Shown here: positions 32,172-37,184 of the stretch, in pieces | How positions within the stretch are numbered: the first letter of the stretch is position 1 | Layout: the number at the start of each line of letters is the position of its first letter | Assembly (NCBI GenBank): GCA_029260375.1 | Contig: JAJDDI010000062.1 | Span: 1 to 37,184 of the forward strand | Source: Phycisphaerales bacterium | Lineage (GTDB): Bacteria > Planctomycetota > Phycisphaerae > Phycisphaerales > UBA1924 | DNA length: 37,184 bases | Reading direction: 5' to 3' | The notes under the pieces: generated by a model | The model's input: the letters and a program-made list of their open reading frames with translations, nothing else | Told to the model about the DNA's origin: nothing | Databases searched by the model: none | Program-made: the position numbers and the translations under genes

Positions 32172-33110
32172 TCAGGCGGGGCGGGTCGCCCGGATGTCCA
32201 GGCTGGTGATGTAGTCGCTGGGGGAGGCGCCCTGGGGCAGGCGGTCCAGGATGCCCTTGTAGAGCGGGTCCTGCCAGTGGGTCATGGCCGCGATGTACTC
32301 GGGCTTGGAGACCAGCTGGATGTCCACGAGCCCCGCCGCCTGCGCGTCGGCGCGGAGCTGCTCGATGAGGCAGGCGCCGGCGACGCAGCCGATGAGCGCC
32401 TCGACGTCCTGGGTCACGTCGCTGGGGAGGGGCTTGAGCAGGGCCAGGTCGGAGATCGCGACGCGCCCGGCGGGCTTGAGCACGCGGGCGATCTCACGCC
32501 AGACGCGGGGCTTGTCGGGGGAGAGGTTGAGCACGCAGTTGGAGATGACCACGTCCACGCTGGCGTCTGGCGCCGGGAGGTTCTCGATCTCACCCAGGCG
32601 GAACTCGACGTTGTCGAGCCCGGAGTGGCGGCGGTAGGCGTCGAGCCCGCGCCGGGCCTTGGTGAGCATGTCGGGGGTCATATCGACGCCGATGACGTGT
32701 CCGGCGGCGCCGACGCGCGGGCCGGCGATGAAGCAGTCGAAGCCGGCGCCCGAGCCGAGGTCCAGGAGTGTCTCGCCAGGCTTGAGTGAGGCCAGCGCGG
32801 TGGGGTTGCCGCAGGAGAGGCCCATGTTGGCGCCCTGGGGGATGGCGCTGAGTTCGTCGTGTGCGTAGCCGACGGCCTGGGCGACCTGGTCGGGTGTGAG
32901 GGTGGTCGGGCCGCAGCAGCCGCCGCCGGCGCCGCAGGAGGCGTCGGTGGGCGCGGCGGTGACGGAGGACCACTGGCCCGAGCGGGCGATCTGGGCGTAG
33001 CCCTCGCGGACGGTGTCGCGCATGTCGGCGGGCTTGGTCGTCGTGTCGGTGGGGGCGGGGGATGAGCAGCAGCCGTCGGAGCAGCAGGGGGCGGTGTCGT
33101 TGTCGGGCAT
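32172..33110 (-). CDS. arsM: Arsenite S-adenosylmethionine methyltransferase
   Basis: The 312-residue enzyme methylates As(III) using SAM. The Rossmann motif is LLDLGSGAGFDCFIAGPRVG. The arsenite-binding cysteines of the family are visible in LSCGNPTAL, ISNCVLNLSPDKP and IGCVAGACLIEQL. The N-terminus is unusually cysteine-rich, with CCSDGCCSS (residues 9-17) and CGAGGGCCG (about 59-67), extra thiols that could bind or pass on the metalloid. It lies 45 bp downstream of arsR on the same strand and is presumably induced with it. AGGA precedes the ATG at 33110. An in-frame extension to 33128 is less likely. Confidence 0.93.
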   Translation of the reverse strand: MPDNDTAPCCSDGCCSSPAPTDTTTKPADMRDTVREGYAQIARSGQWSSVTAAPTDASCGAGGGCCGPTTLTPDQVAQAVGYAHDELSAIPQGANMGLSCGNPTALASLKPGETLLDLGSGAGFDCFIAGPRVGAAGHVIGVDMTPDMLTKARRGLDAYRRHSGLDNVEFRLGEIENLPAPDASVDVVISNCVLNLSPDKPRVWREIARVLKPAGRVAISDLALLKPLPSDVTQDVEALIGCVAGACLIEQLRADAQAAGLVDIQLVSKPEYIAAMTHWQDPLYKGILDRLPQGASPSDYITSLDIRATRPA

Positions 33111-33155
33111 GGGTGGTCCTTTCGGCACGCCGTGTGGCGCGGTGGGTTCGATGGG

Positions 33156-33536
33156 TCAGCAGTCGCAGCCGGGGGAGTCGGGTCGGCACTGGGCGCAGTG
33201 GTCGATGGCGACGGCCAGGTCGCGCAGCGCCGAGGTGAGGTGGTCGAAGCGTGCGGCGTAGAAGACGGTGCGTCCTTCGCGGCGGGAGCGGACGGCGCCG
33301 GCGCGTTCGAGGGTGGCCAGGTGGCGGGAGACGACGGAGAGGTCCACGTGGCAGCAGGCGCCGATCTCGGAGACGGCGCACTCGCGGGCGCACTTGCAGA
33401 GGCAGGCGAGCAGGAGCAGGCGGGTGGGGTCGCCCAGGGCCTTGAAGAGCTCGGGGTCGAGCAGGCGGTCCAGGGGGGAGCGCCGGCGTGCGGCGGAGGC
33501 GGGGGTGCGGGGGGGATTCTTGCTTGTTTGTGCCAT
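33156..33536 (-). CDS. arsR: ArsR-family metalloregulatory repressor
   Basis: The 126-residue winged-helix repressor has LFKALGDPTRLLLLACLCKC, ARECAVSEIGACCHVDLSVV and SRHLATLERAGAVRSRREGR followed by TVFYAARF. Many cysteines are available for As(III) binding: CLCKC and CAVSEIGACC around the alpha3 and recognition helices, plus the C-terminal HCAQCRPDSPGCDC. The N-terminal extension is basic and Pro-rich. The promoter directly abuts the ATG, so the transcript should be leaderless, and the -10 box lies in a palindrome that is a likely operator. It should repress arsR-arsM until arsenite binds. Confidence 0.94.
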   Translation of the reverse strand: MAQTSKNPPRTPASAARRRSPLDRLLDPELFKALGDPTRLLLLACLCKCARECAVSEIGACCHVDLSVVSRHLATLERAGAVRSRREGRTVFYAARFDHLTSALRDLAVAIDHCAQCRPDSPGCDC

Positions 33537-33538
33537 GG

Positions 33539-33571
33539 TGCAAGTATTGCATCGCGGGGCGGGGTTGTCAA
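33539..33571 (-). promoter_or_regulatory. arsR promoter with overlapping operator
   Basis: On the minus strand TTGACA (33571-33566) is followed after 17 bp by AATACT (33548-33543), a near-consensus sigma-70 promoter. The palindrome TGCAA-GTA-TTGCA (33539-33551) covers the -10 box and is a plausible ArsR operator. The -10 box ends 6 nt before the ATG at 33536, so initiation should fall at or next to the start codon. Confidence 0.8.
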
Positions 33572-33621
33572 GGGGGCGGGGAGGGGGCGGTCGGAAAGCG
33601 GTGTCGGCGAGTGGGCGGAGA

Positions 33622-33670
33622 CCCCCTCCGTCCGCTTCGCGGACACCTCCCCCGCACGCGGGGGAGGGGG
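33622..33670. repeat. Family C palindromic repeat near the 3' end of a hypothetical gene
   Basis: A compound palindrome. Outer arms are CCCCCTCC (33622-33629) and GGAGGGGG (33663-33670). A hairpin GTCCGC-TTC-GCGGAC (33630-33644) is followed by a second, CCTCCCCCGC-AC-GCGGGGGAGG (33646-33667). The same architecture recurs at 36928-36975, 37044-37084 and 37095-37144. In the frame of the upstream minus-strand gene it encodes PPPPPRAGEVSAKRTEGV. Confidence 0.88.
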
Positions 33671-34186
33671 CGGAGACCAGGATCGGAGCAGTGCGATCGC
33701 GGCTCGGGTGATGGCGGCGGTTTCGGTGGCGGTAGTTGGCTGGCGGCGGGTGAGGTCGCGGAGGGTGGTGACAGCCTCGGCGCGGGCGGCGGCAGCGACG
33801 TGCGCGGCGCGGGCCTCGGCGTGTTCGCGCAGGCGGTCGAGCGTGGACTGGGTGTCGGGGTGCTCGAGGAAGGTGAGCAGGTCGTCGAGTTGCAGGTCGT
33901 GGAGCTGGGCGAGGGAGATGAGGTCGGGGGCGCCGTCGAGGTAGTCGCGGAGGAGGGCGGAGCGGTGCTCCGCGGTGAGTGGCGAGGTGGCGAATGGCGA
34001 GATGGGGGTAGGAAGAGGAGTGGACGGAGGCCCCTCACCCCGGCCCTCTCCCCGGGGGGGAGAGGGAGGAAGACGCCCCTGATCCGTCCGCGGCGCGGGC
34101 GGCGCCTTGTCGGTGGGCTCCCCCGGAGGGGAGAAGGAGGGATCGGTCAGGGCGATCGCGTCGATGTGGTCGGACTTTGGCGCCAT
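33623..34186 (-). CDS. Hypothetical protein with in-frame repeat insertions; 3' end undefined
   Basis: From the ATG at 34186 the frame encodes a variable, Pro-rich N-terminus. A convincing helical core follows (about residues 70-168; LLRDYLDGAPDLISLAQLHD, LDDLLTFLEHPDTQSTLDRL, AVTTLRDLTRRQPTTATETA). I do not recognise the family; it vaguely recalls planctomycete proteins with helix-turn-helix-like repeats. Two palindromic repeats lie inside the frame: family B (34031-34066, giving PPSPPRGEGRGEG) and family C (33622-33670). After the second there is no in-frame stop until 32678, inside arsM, so the original C-terminus was probably lost or altered by the insertion. The lower coordinate given here is where the repeat ends, not a stop codon. 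It may be a decaying gene. Confidence 0.5.
34031..34066. repeat. Family B palindromic repeat
   Basis: CCCCTCACCC leads into the hairpin CCCTCTCCCC (34044-34053), loop GGG, GGGGAGAGGG (34057-34066). It is in frame with the hypothetical gene at 34186. A second, longer copy is at 36986-37038. Confidence 0.85.
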
Positions 34187-34293
34187 GCCCGCACGCTACG
34201 GCGTCGGTTGGCGGGGTCCAGGGTTGGGAGGGGGAGGGCGGGGATTCGGCGCGCGCGGGGGGGAAGTGGGAGTGAGATTGTTGGGTGGCACTG

Positions 34294-34343
34294 CTCGCCG
34301 TCTTCGGCGCAGCGGTGCGGCACGACTGCGCCGAAGCGGCGAG
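34294..34343. repeat. Imperfect 18-bp inverted repeat
   Basis: Arms CTCGCCG-T-CTTCGGCGCAG (34294-34312) and CTGCGCCGAAG-CGGCGAG (34326-34343) match except for one extra T, with a 13-nt loop. Confidence 0.75.
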
Positions 34344-34375
34344 TCGTGGCGCCCTGCGAGGGCCGCGATCAGGGG

Positions 34376-34406
34376 CGTGGCCTTCAGCCTGCGGCTTCAG
34401 ACCACG
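34376..34406. repeat. Half copy of the MITE-like element
   Basis: CGTGGCCTTC (34376-34385) and TCAGACCACG (34397-34406) are the same two 10-mers, in the same order and nearly the same spacing, as in the right half of the element at 10970-11063 (11030-11039 and 11049-11058). The left half is absent. Confidence 0.6.
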
Positions 34407-34425
34407 GCGCCGGGCGAGGGGGGAG

Positions 34426-34449
34426 CACTGACCGGGGGACCGGTCAGTG
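34426..34449. repeat. Perfect 10-bp hairpin
   Basis: CACTGACCGG, loop GGGA, CCGGTCAGTG. No T-run follows on either strand, so a terminator role is doubtful. Confidence 0.75.
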
Positions 34450-34461
34450 GCACGGGTTGGC

Positions 34462-34520
34462 GAGCCCGACGGGCGAGCGAGGGACGGAAACTGGAACACC
34501 CTCGCTTGCGTTTCGGGCTC
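34462..34520. repeat. Imperfect 22-bp inverted repeat
   Basis: Arms at 34462-34483 (starting GAGCCCGA, ending GCGAGGG) and 34499-34520 (starting CCCTCGC, ending TCGGGCTC) match at 18 of 22 positions with a 15-nt loop. Confidence 0.7.
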
Positions 34521-34597
34521 ACATTGGGAGGGGCGCGTGGAGATGGCGAGGGCGGCGACTTCGCGGCGCGCGGCATTTTGGTGATATTCTCTACGTC

Positions 34598-35134
34598 ATG
34601 ATCAGGTGGCCATGTCGAGCGTGCGGGGAGACTTTGGAGGCACCGGAGTCGGCTTCAAAGTTGACAATCGAGTGTCCGAAATGCGGTACGCGGAGCAAGA
34701 AGCCGAGCGAGTCTGATGCGATGCAGCCGACGCAATCAGGCCGATCGGGTGGGATGTTCGATGGCTTGCTCGGCATCGCATCGAGCTATGACCGAAAGAA
34801 GGCGGGCAAGGAGGTCATGCACCTGCTCGTCCCGGGTGAGCGGATCGAGCTTGCGTACAAGTTGTTCCGCGATTTGTTCGTGTTCACGGACCGGCGGTTG
34901 CTGCTGATCGACAAGCAGGGGCTGACCGGCAAGAAGATCGAGAGCCACAGCATCCCGTACAAGAGCATCGTGCACTTCTCGGTCGAGACGGCGGGGACGT
35001 TTGATCTCGACGCTGAGTTGAAGCTGTATGTCTCTGGATCGAGCGTGCCGATCCAGACTCAGTTCCGGAAGGACGGGGCGAACATCTACGAGGTGCAGCG
35101 GGCGATCGCGATGGCGGTGGTTGGGTCCAAATAA
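34598..35134 (+). CDS. Zinc-ribbon and bacterial PH-domain protein
   Basis: The 178-residue protein starts with a small zinc ribbon, CRACG...CPKCG (residues 6-31), common in planctomycete proteins. A Ser/Gln-rich linker and a PH-like domain (about 58-175) follow. LLVPGERIELAYKLFRDLFV, FTDRRLLLIDKQGLTGKKIE and SIPYKSIVHFSVETAGTFDL are the typical bacterial PH (YokE/bPH) blocks. LYVSGSSVPIQTQFRKDG and a terminal helix complete the domain. The ligand is unknown. There is no clear ribosome-binding site before the ATG at 34598. Codon use is a little less GC-biased than in the left part of the window. Confidence 0.82.
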   Translation: MIRWPCRACGETLEAPESASKLTIECPKCGTRSKKPSESDAMQPTQSGRSGGMFDGLLGIASSYDRKKAGKEVMHLLVPGERIELAYKLFRDLFVFTDRRLLLIDKQGLTGKKIESHSIPYKSIVHFSVETAGTFDLDAELKLYVSGSSVPIQTQFRKDGANIYEVQRAIAMAVVGSK

Positions 35135-35153
35135 CCCGAGAGAGAATCGTGAT

Positions 35154-35183
35154 CGTGGAGAAGCCGCGGACGGCGTCTCCACG
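35154..35183 (+). terminator. Strong hairpin downstream of the PH-domain gene
   Basis: CGTGGAGA-A-GCCG, loop CGGA, CGGC-G-TCTCCACG: 12 paired bases with one symmetrical mismatch, starting 19 bp after the stop codon. No T-run follows, so termination efficiency is uncertain. Confidence 0.55.
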
Positions 35184-35236
35184 GCGCCCGGCAACTACAA
35201 TGGGAGAAGTCGGAAGGGTGGCAGTAGAGGTTTGTT

Positions 35237-35932
35237 ATGGGCTACAACGTGATATCGATATCTCTCGCGGTCACAGCGATCGTCATTGCCGTAGTTGGGT
35301 GGTTCGTGACGTACGGTCACGCGGTAAAGGCCAGTCAGCGAGCATATAGGCTAACATTGCTGAATGAAGCTCGAATAGCAATTAATGAAAGTACGCAAGC
35401 GTGCATCGATTGGCTCTCAGATCTTAAGGCCCGCCTGGGCGGGCTTTCACTAAGCATTCATAGTATCAATCCAGCTCTAATCAATATGCGCGAGAAACAG
35501 ATTTCAGAACTTGCCGAGGCATTGTGTGCGGACGAATCGATTCGGTGGTTGCGCATTCTTGAAGAGTATGAAGTTCTCTTACCTAAGACACGGGACGTTA
35601 GAATTCAGCTTCTCCAAGAGCAGCGAGTGGTGATCGCAAGAGTTTCGGCAATACACCGAAAATTGAGCCAAGAAGAAGATGATGGCACCCTCGATCAAGA
35701 TATCGCGACTGCGTCTGCGAAGATCCTTGACTTACTGGGGTTAATTTGGGACATCCGGATCTACGTTCAGAACACTTGTCTTGGCGACATTGTAGATAGC
35801 AGGGTGCCGAAGAGAATGCCACGGGCTCAGAATGTCCCGGTGCTTTATGAAGATAAACAGGGTGCCCTTAGGCTTTCTTGCACAAGCTCAACAGAATGCG
35901 GGCCAACTTTGCCAAAAGACGAATCTCAATGA
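35237..35932 (+). CDS. AT-rich hypothetical membrane-anchored protein
   Basis: The 231-residue product has one N-terminal span (about residues 5-26, VISISLAVTAIVIAVVGWFV). The rest is a mostly helical, hydrophilic domain (LLNEARIAINESTQACIDWL, QISELAEALCADESIRWLRI, DQDIATASAKILDLLGLIWD) predicted to be cytosolic and coiled-coil-like. I do not recognise the family. Base composition differs sharply from the surroundings: two hand-counted 60-base lines give 38% and 45% G+C, and codons such as ATA, TTA, AGA and AGG, rare elsewhere here, are used freely. This suggests recent acquisition. AGAGG lies 6 nt before the ATG and a TACAAT -10-like box is at 35196-35201. A GC-rich terminator-like hairpin lies inside the coding region (35429-35444). 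Confidence 0.8.
   Translation: MGYNVISISLAVTAIVIAVVGWFVTYGHAVKASQRAYRLTLLNEARIAINESTQACIDWLSDLKARLGGLSLSIHSINPALINMREKQISELAEALCADESIRWLRILEEYEVLLPKTRDVRIQLLQEQRVVIARVSAIHRKLSQEEDDGTLDQDIATASAKILDLLGLIWDIRIYVQNTCLGDIVDSRVPKRMPRAQNVPVLYEDKQGALRLSCTSSTECGPTLPKDESQ
35429..35444. repeat. Terminator-like hairpin inside the AT-rich gene
   Basis: GCCCGCC, loop TG, GGCGGGC, preceded by TTAAG and followed by TTT. The pairing can extend three more positions on each side with one wobble. It looks like a bidirectional Rho-independent terminator although it lies in frame at codons about 65-70 of the gene. Confidence 0.6.
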
Positions 35933-35998
35933 CAGGATGAGCTGATTGAATGACTTGCCTTACACAAGGGAAAGCAAAAGCCCCAGCGCGATCTCCCC

Positions 35999-37184
35999 TC
36001 ACGTCTGCAACACCCCGGTCCTGAACTCCCGCGAGTAGTCCCAGCCTCTTGTCGCGTCGAGGGCGGCGGCGAGTTCTTCGCGGGTGTTGTGGGGCTCGAT
36101 GATGCGGTCGATCCAGCCGCGGCTGGCGGCGTGGCGGATGTCCTGCTGCTCGTTGTACGACGCACGCACGGCGCCCAGGATCTGGTCGCGTGTGGCGGCG
36201 TCGATCTCTTCGCCCTTGCGCTGGCGGGAGCGCTCTTCGATCATGGCGAGGACGCCGGTGGCCTGGCTGGCGCCCATGACGGAGCACTTGGCTCCGGGCC
36301 AGGCGAAGGAGAGGAACTGGTCGAAGGCGCGGCCGCACATGGCGTAGTTCCCGGCGCCGTAGGACCCGCCCATGATGACGACGATTTTGGGGACGACGGA
36401 GTTGGACACAGCGTTGACCATTTTGGCGCCGGAGCGGATGATGCCGGCCTGCTCGGAGTCGCGGCCGACCATGAAGCCGGTGGTGTCGTGGAAGAAGACC
36501 AAGGGGATCTTGCGCTGGTTGCAGTCCATGATGAAGCGGGCGGCCTTGTCGGCGGCCTGCTCGTAGATGACGCGGGGCATGTTGGTGGAGGTGGAGGGGC
36601 CGGCCTTGCCGCCGGGGGTGGCCTGCTGGGTGAGCTTGCCCTGGTTGGCGAGGATGCCGACGGGGCGGGCGGCGATGGAGGCGTAGGCGCAGACGATGGA
36701 GGCGCCGTAGTCGGGTTTGTACTCGTCGAGGTCGGGGGCGAGGGTTTCGGTGATCCGAGGCTTCGCGGACTCAGCCTCGGCGTCGTTAGCCGATTGGAAA
36801 CCGGCCCCACCAAGACGGTCTGCGCGGGCGTCGACGATGCAGGCGAGGATGTCCTTGACGTCGTATTGCTGGCCGGGCTTGTCGGTGAAGAGGGTGTAGA
36901 TGTCCTGGGGGTCGCGGAAGGGGCGGACCCCCTCCGTCGGCTGCGCCGACACCTCCCCCGGCGGGGCGGGGGAGGATTGTGCTGGCCCCTCACCCGGTCG
37001 CTGCGCGACCACCCTCTCCCCCGGGGGGAGAGGGGAGGATGGACCCCCTCCGTCGGCTGCGCCGACACCTCCCCCGCACGCGGGATTGTTTATGCCCCCT
37101 CCGTCCGCTGCGCGGACACCTCCCCCGCACGCGGGGGAGGGGGGGTACTTGCTGACGAGGTTGCGGAGGCGGTGGATGGCGGCG
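35999..37184 (-). CDS. Biotin-dependent acyl-CoA carboxylase, carboxyltransferase beta subunit, with in-frame repeat insertions (5' end beyond the window)
   Basis: The visible part is 394 residues; the N-terminal half lies past the right edge. It begins AAIHRLRNLVSKYPP, the end of the N-terminal carboxyltransferase domain. About 73 codons made of four palindromic repeats follow. Then the C-terminal domain resumes at FRDPQDIYTLF and QQYDVKDILACIVD. Later blocks are intact: DEYKPDYGASIVCAYASI, IPLVFFHDTTGFMVGRDSEQ, VPKIVVIMGGSYGAGNYAMC and GAKCSVMGASQATGVLA. A further insert of about 30 codons replaces the usual GSxF between IVD and DEY and contains a family A half-site. Methylcrotonyl-CoA carboxylase would fit the leucine genes to the left, but propionyl- or another acyl-CoA is possible. 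The biotin-carrying alpha subunit is not in the window. The long insertions leave activity unproven, though the frame is open throughout. Confidence 0.88.
   Translation of the reverse strand, partial: AAIHRLRNLVSKYPPSPACGGGVRAADGGGINNPACGGGVGAADGGGPSSPLPPGERVVAQRPGEGPAQSSPAPPGEVSAQPTEGVRPFRDPQDIYTLFTDKPGQQYDVKDILACIVDARADRLGGAGFQSANDAEAESAKPRITETLAPDLDEYKPDYGASIVCAYASIAARPVGILANQGKLTQQATPGGKAGPSTSTNMPRVIYEQAADKAARFIMDCNQRKIPLVFFHDTTGFMVGRDSEQAGIIRSGAKMVNAVSNSVVPKIVVIMGGSYGAGNYAMCGRAFDQFLSFAWPGAKCSVMGASQATGVLAMIEERSRQRKGEEIDAATRDQILGAVRASYNEQQDIRHAASRGWIDRIIEPHNTREELAAALDATRGWDYSREFRTGVLQT
36791..36812. repeat. Family A half-site inside the carboxyltransferase gene
   Basis: Matches the right arm of the copy at 3747-3763 and its flank at about 15 of 21 positions. 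On the coding strand it reads GGAGFQSA, parallel to GGTGFQPV encoded by the full copy in the same frame. It sits in the roughly 30-codon insert 36728-36829. Confidence 0.6.
36928..36975. repeat. Family C palindrome, copy 1 in the carboxyltransferase gene
   Basis: CCCCCTCC, hairpin GTCGGC-TGC-GCCGAC (36936-36950), then CCTCCCCC...GGGGGAGG. On the coding strand it gives PPGEVSAQPTEGV, matching AGEVSAKRTEGV in the hypothetical gene near 33622. Confidence 0.85.
36986..37038. repeat. Family B palindrome in the carboxyltransferase gene
   Basis: CCCCTCACCC, hairpin GGTCGC-TGC-GCGACC, then CCCTCTCCCCC (37012-37022) paired with GGGGGAGAGGG (37024-37034). On the coding strand it gives PLPPGERVVAQRPGEG. 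Confidence 0.85.
37044..37084. repeat. Family C palindrome, truncated copy 2 in the carboxyltransferase gene
   Basis: It has the same first hairpin as copy 1 (GTCGGC-TGC-GCCGAC), then CCTCCCCCGC-AC-GCGGG, ending before the final GGAGG. On the coding strand it gives PACGGGVGAADGGG. Confidence 0.82.
37095..37144. repeat. Family C palindrome, copy 3 in the carboxyltransferase gene
   Basis: A complete copy: CCCCCTCC, GTCCGC-TGC-GCGGAC, CCTCCCCCGC-AC-GCGGGGGAGG, then GGGG. The first-hairpin stem differs from copies 1 and 2 by a paired change (GGC/GCC to CGC/GCG). On the coding strand it gives SPACGGGVRAADGGG. Confidence 0.85.

Larger units (their letters stand above)
34187..34597. other. Gene-free stretch rich in stem-loops
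   Basis: No convincing coding region is present in this 411-bp interval. 34187-34290 shows only G-rich sequence. 34294-34520 holds four separate inverted repeats, listed individually. 34521-34597 precedes the PH-domain gene and shows no clear promoter or ribosome-binding site. Confidence 0.7.

Noticed and set aside
32678..33622. Extension of the hypothetical gene at 34186 down through arsR and into arsM
   Set aside because: The extension is Ala/Pro/Ser-rich and lies in the wrong frame over two certain genes; only the part up to the repeat looks coding.
36928..37144. CRISPR array
   Set aside because: The units are palindromes of differing length and family, abut each other without regular spacers, lie in a coding frame, and no cas gene is present.

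Overview
The window is GC-rich throughout (about two thirds G+C by eye), and its genes use C or G at nearly every third codon position. Gene content points to a Gram-negative-type planctomycete, most likely of the Phycisphaerae. The pointers are a KdsD plus LptC-like pair (LPS precursor and export), TPR-sulfotransferase and ECF sigma / DUF6768-type genes that I associate with that phylum, and dispersed palindromes that read as GFQPV / GWKPVP peptides. The assignment is inference; no rRNA or tRNA gene is present. About thirty protein genes are supported, two of them cut by the window edges.

Layout. 1-2735 (minus): LptC-like protein and kdsD. 2821-3666 (plus): scpA. 3787-6576 (minus): TPR-sulfotransferase and a class I/II aminotransferase. 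6655-9573 (plus): rpsO-pnp with a recognisable promoter and two terminators. 9605-10948 (plus): a cold-shock gene with a long leader, then a histidine kinase. 10970-11063: a MITE-like element at the 3' end of tryptophan 2,3-dioxygenase (minus). 11935-14908 (plus): CmoB-like methyltransferase, TIM-barrel isomerase/epimerase, queG. 14869-17930 (minus): membrane protein, DUF4442-like protein, metallo-beta-lactamase-fold hydrolase. 17973-18809 (plus): GNAT. 18870-20771 (minus): secreted low-complexity protein.

20884-31073 (minus) is a long catabolic run. In transcription order it holds an ATP-grasp ligase, HMG-CoA lyase, two crotonases, a third crotonase, an acyl-CoA dehydrogenase, and E1alpha, E1beta and E2 of a 2-oxo acid dehydrogenase. 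A biotin-dependent carboxyltransferase beta subunit lies further upstream at the right edge (35999-37184, minus). Oxo-acid dehydrogenase, acyl-CoA dehydrogenase, carboxyltransferase, a LiuC-like hydratase and HMG-CoA lyase together look like branched-chain (leucine) catabolism feeding acetyl-CoA and acetoacetate. Between these parts lie an ECF sigma factor with a DUF6768-like partner (31195-32146), an arsR-arsM arsenic unit (32172-33571), a repeat-rich region (33622-34520), a PH-domain protein, and an AT-rich, foreign-looking membrane-anchored gene (35237-35932).

The most striking feature is a set of short palindromic repeats that enter protein-coding genes without closing the frame. The carboxyltransferase carries four stacked palindromes (36928-37144) plus a half-site of a different family (36791-36812), and its frame stays open through all of them. 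A hypothetical gene (34186 leftwards) carries members of the same families, and the linker of the E2 gene carries another palindrome. This resembles the in-frame palindromic elements known from Rickettsia, in a different phylum and with unrelated sequence. No CRISPR array, prophage, transposase or recognisable defence system was seen.
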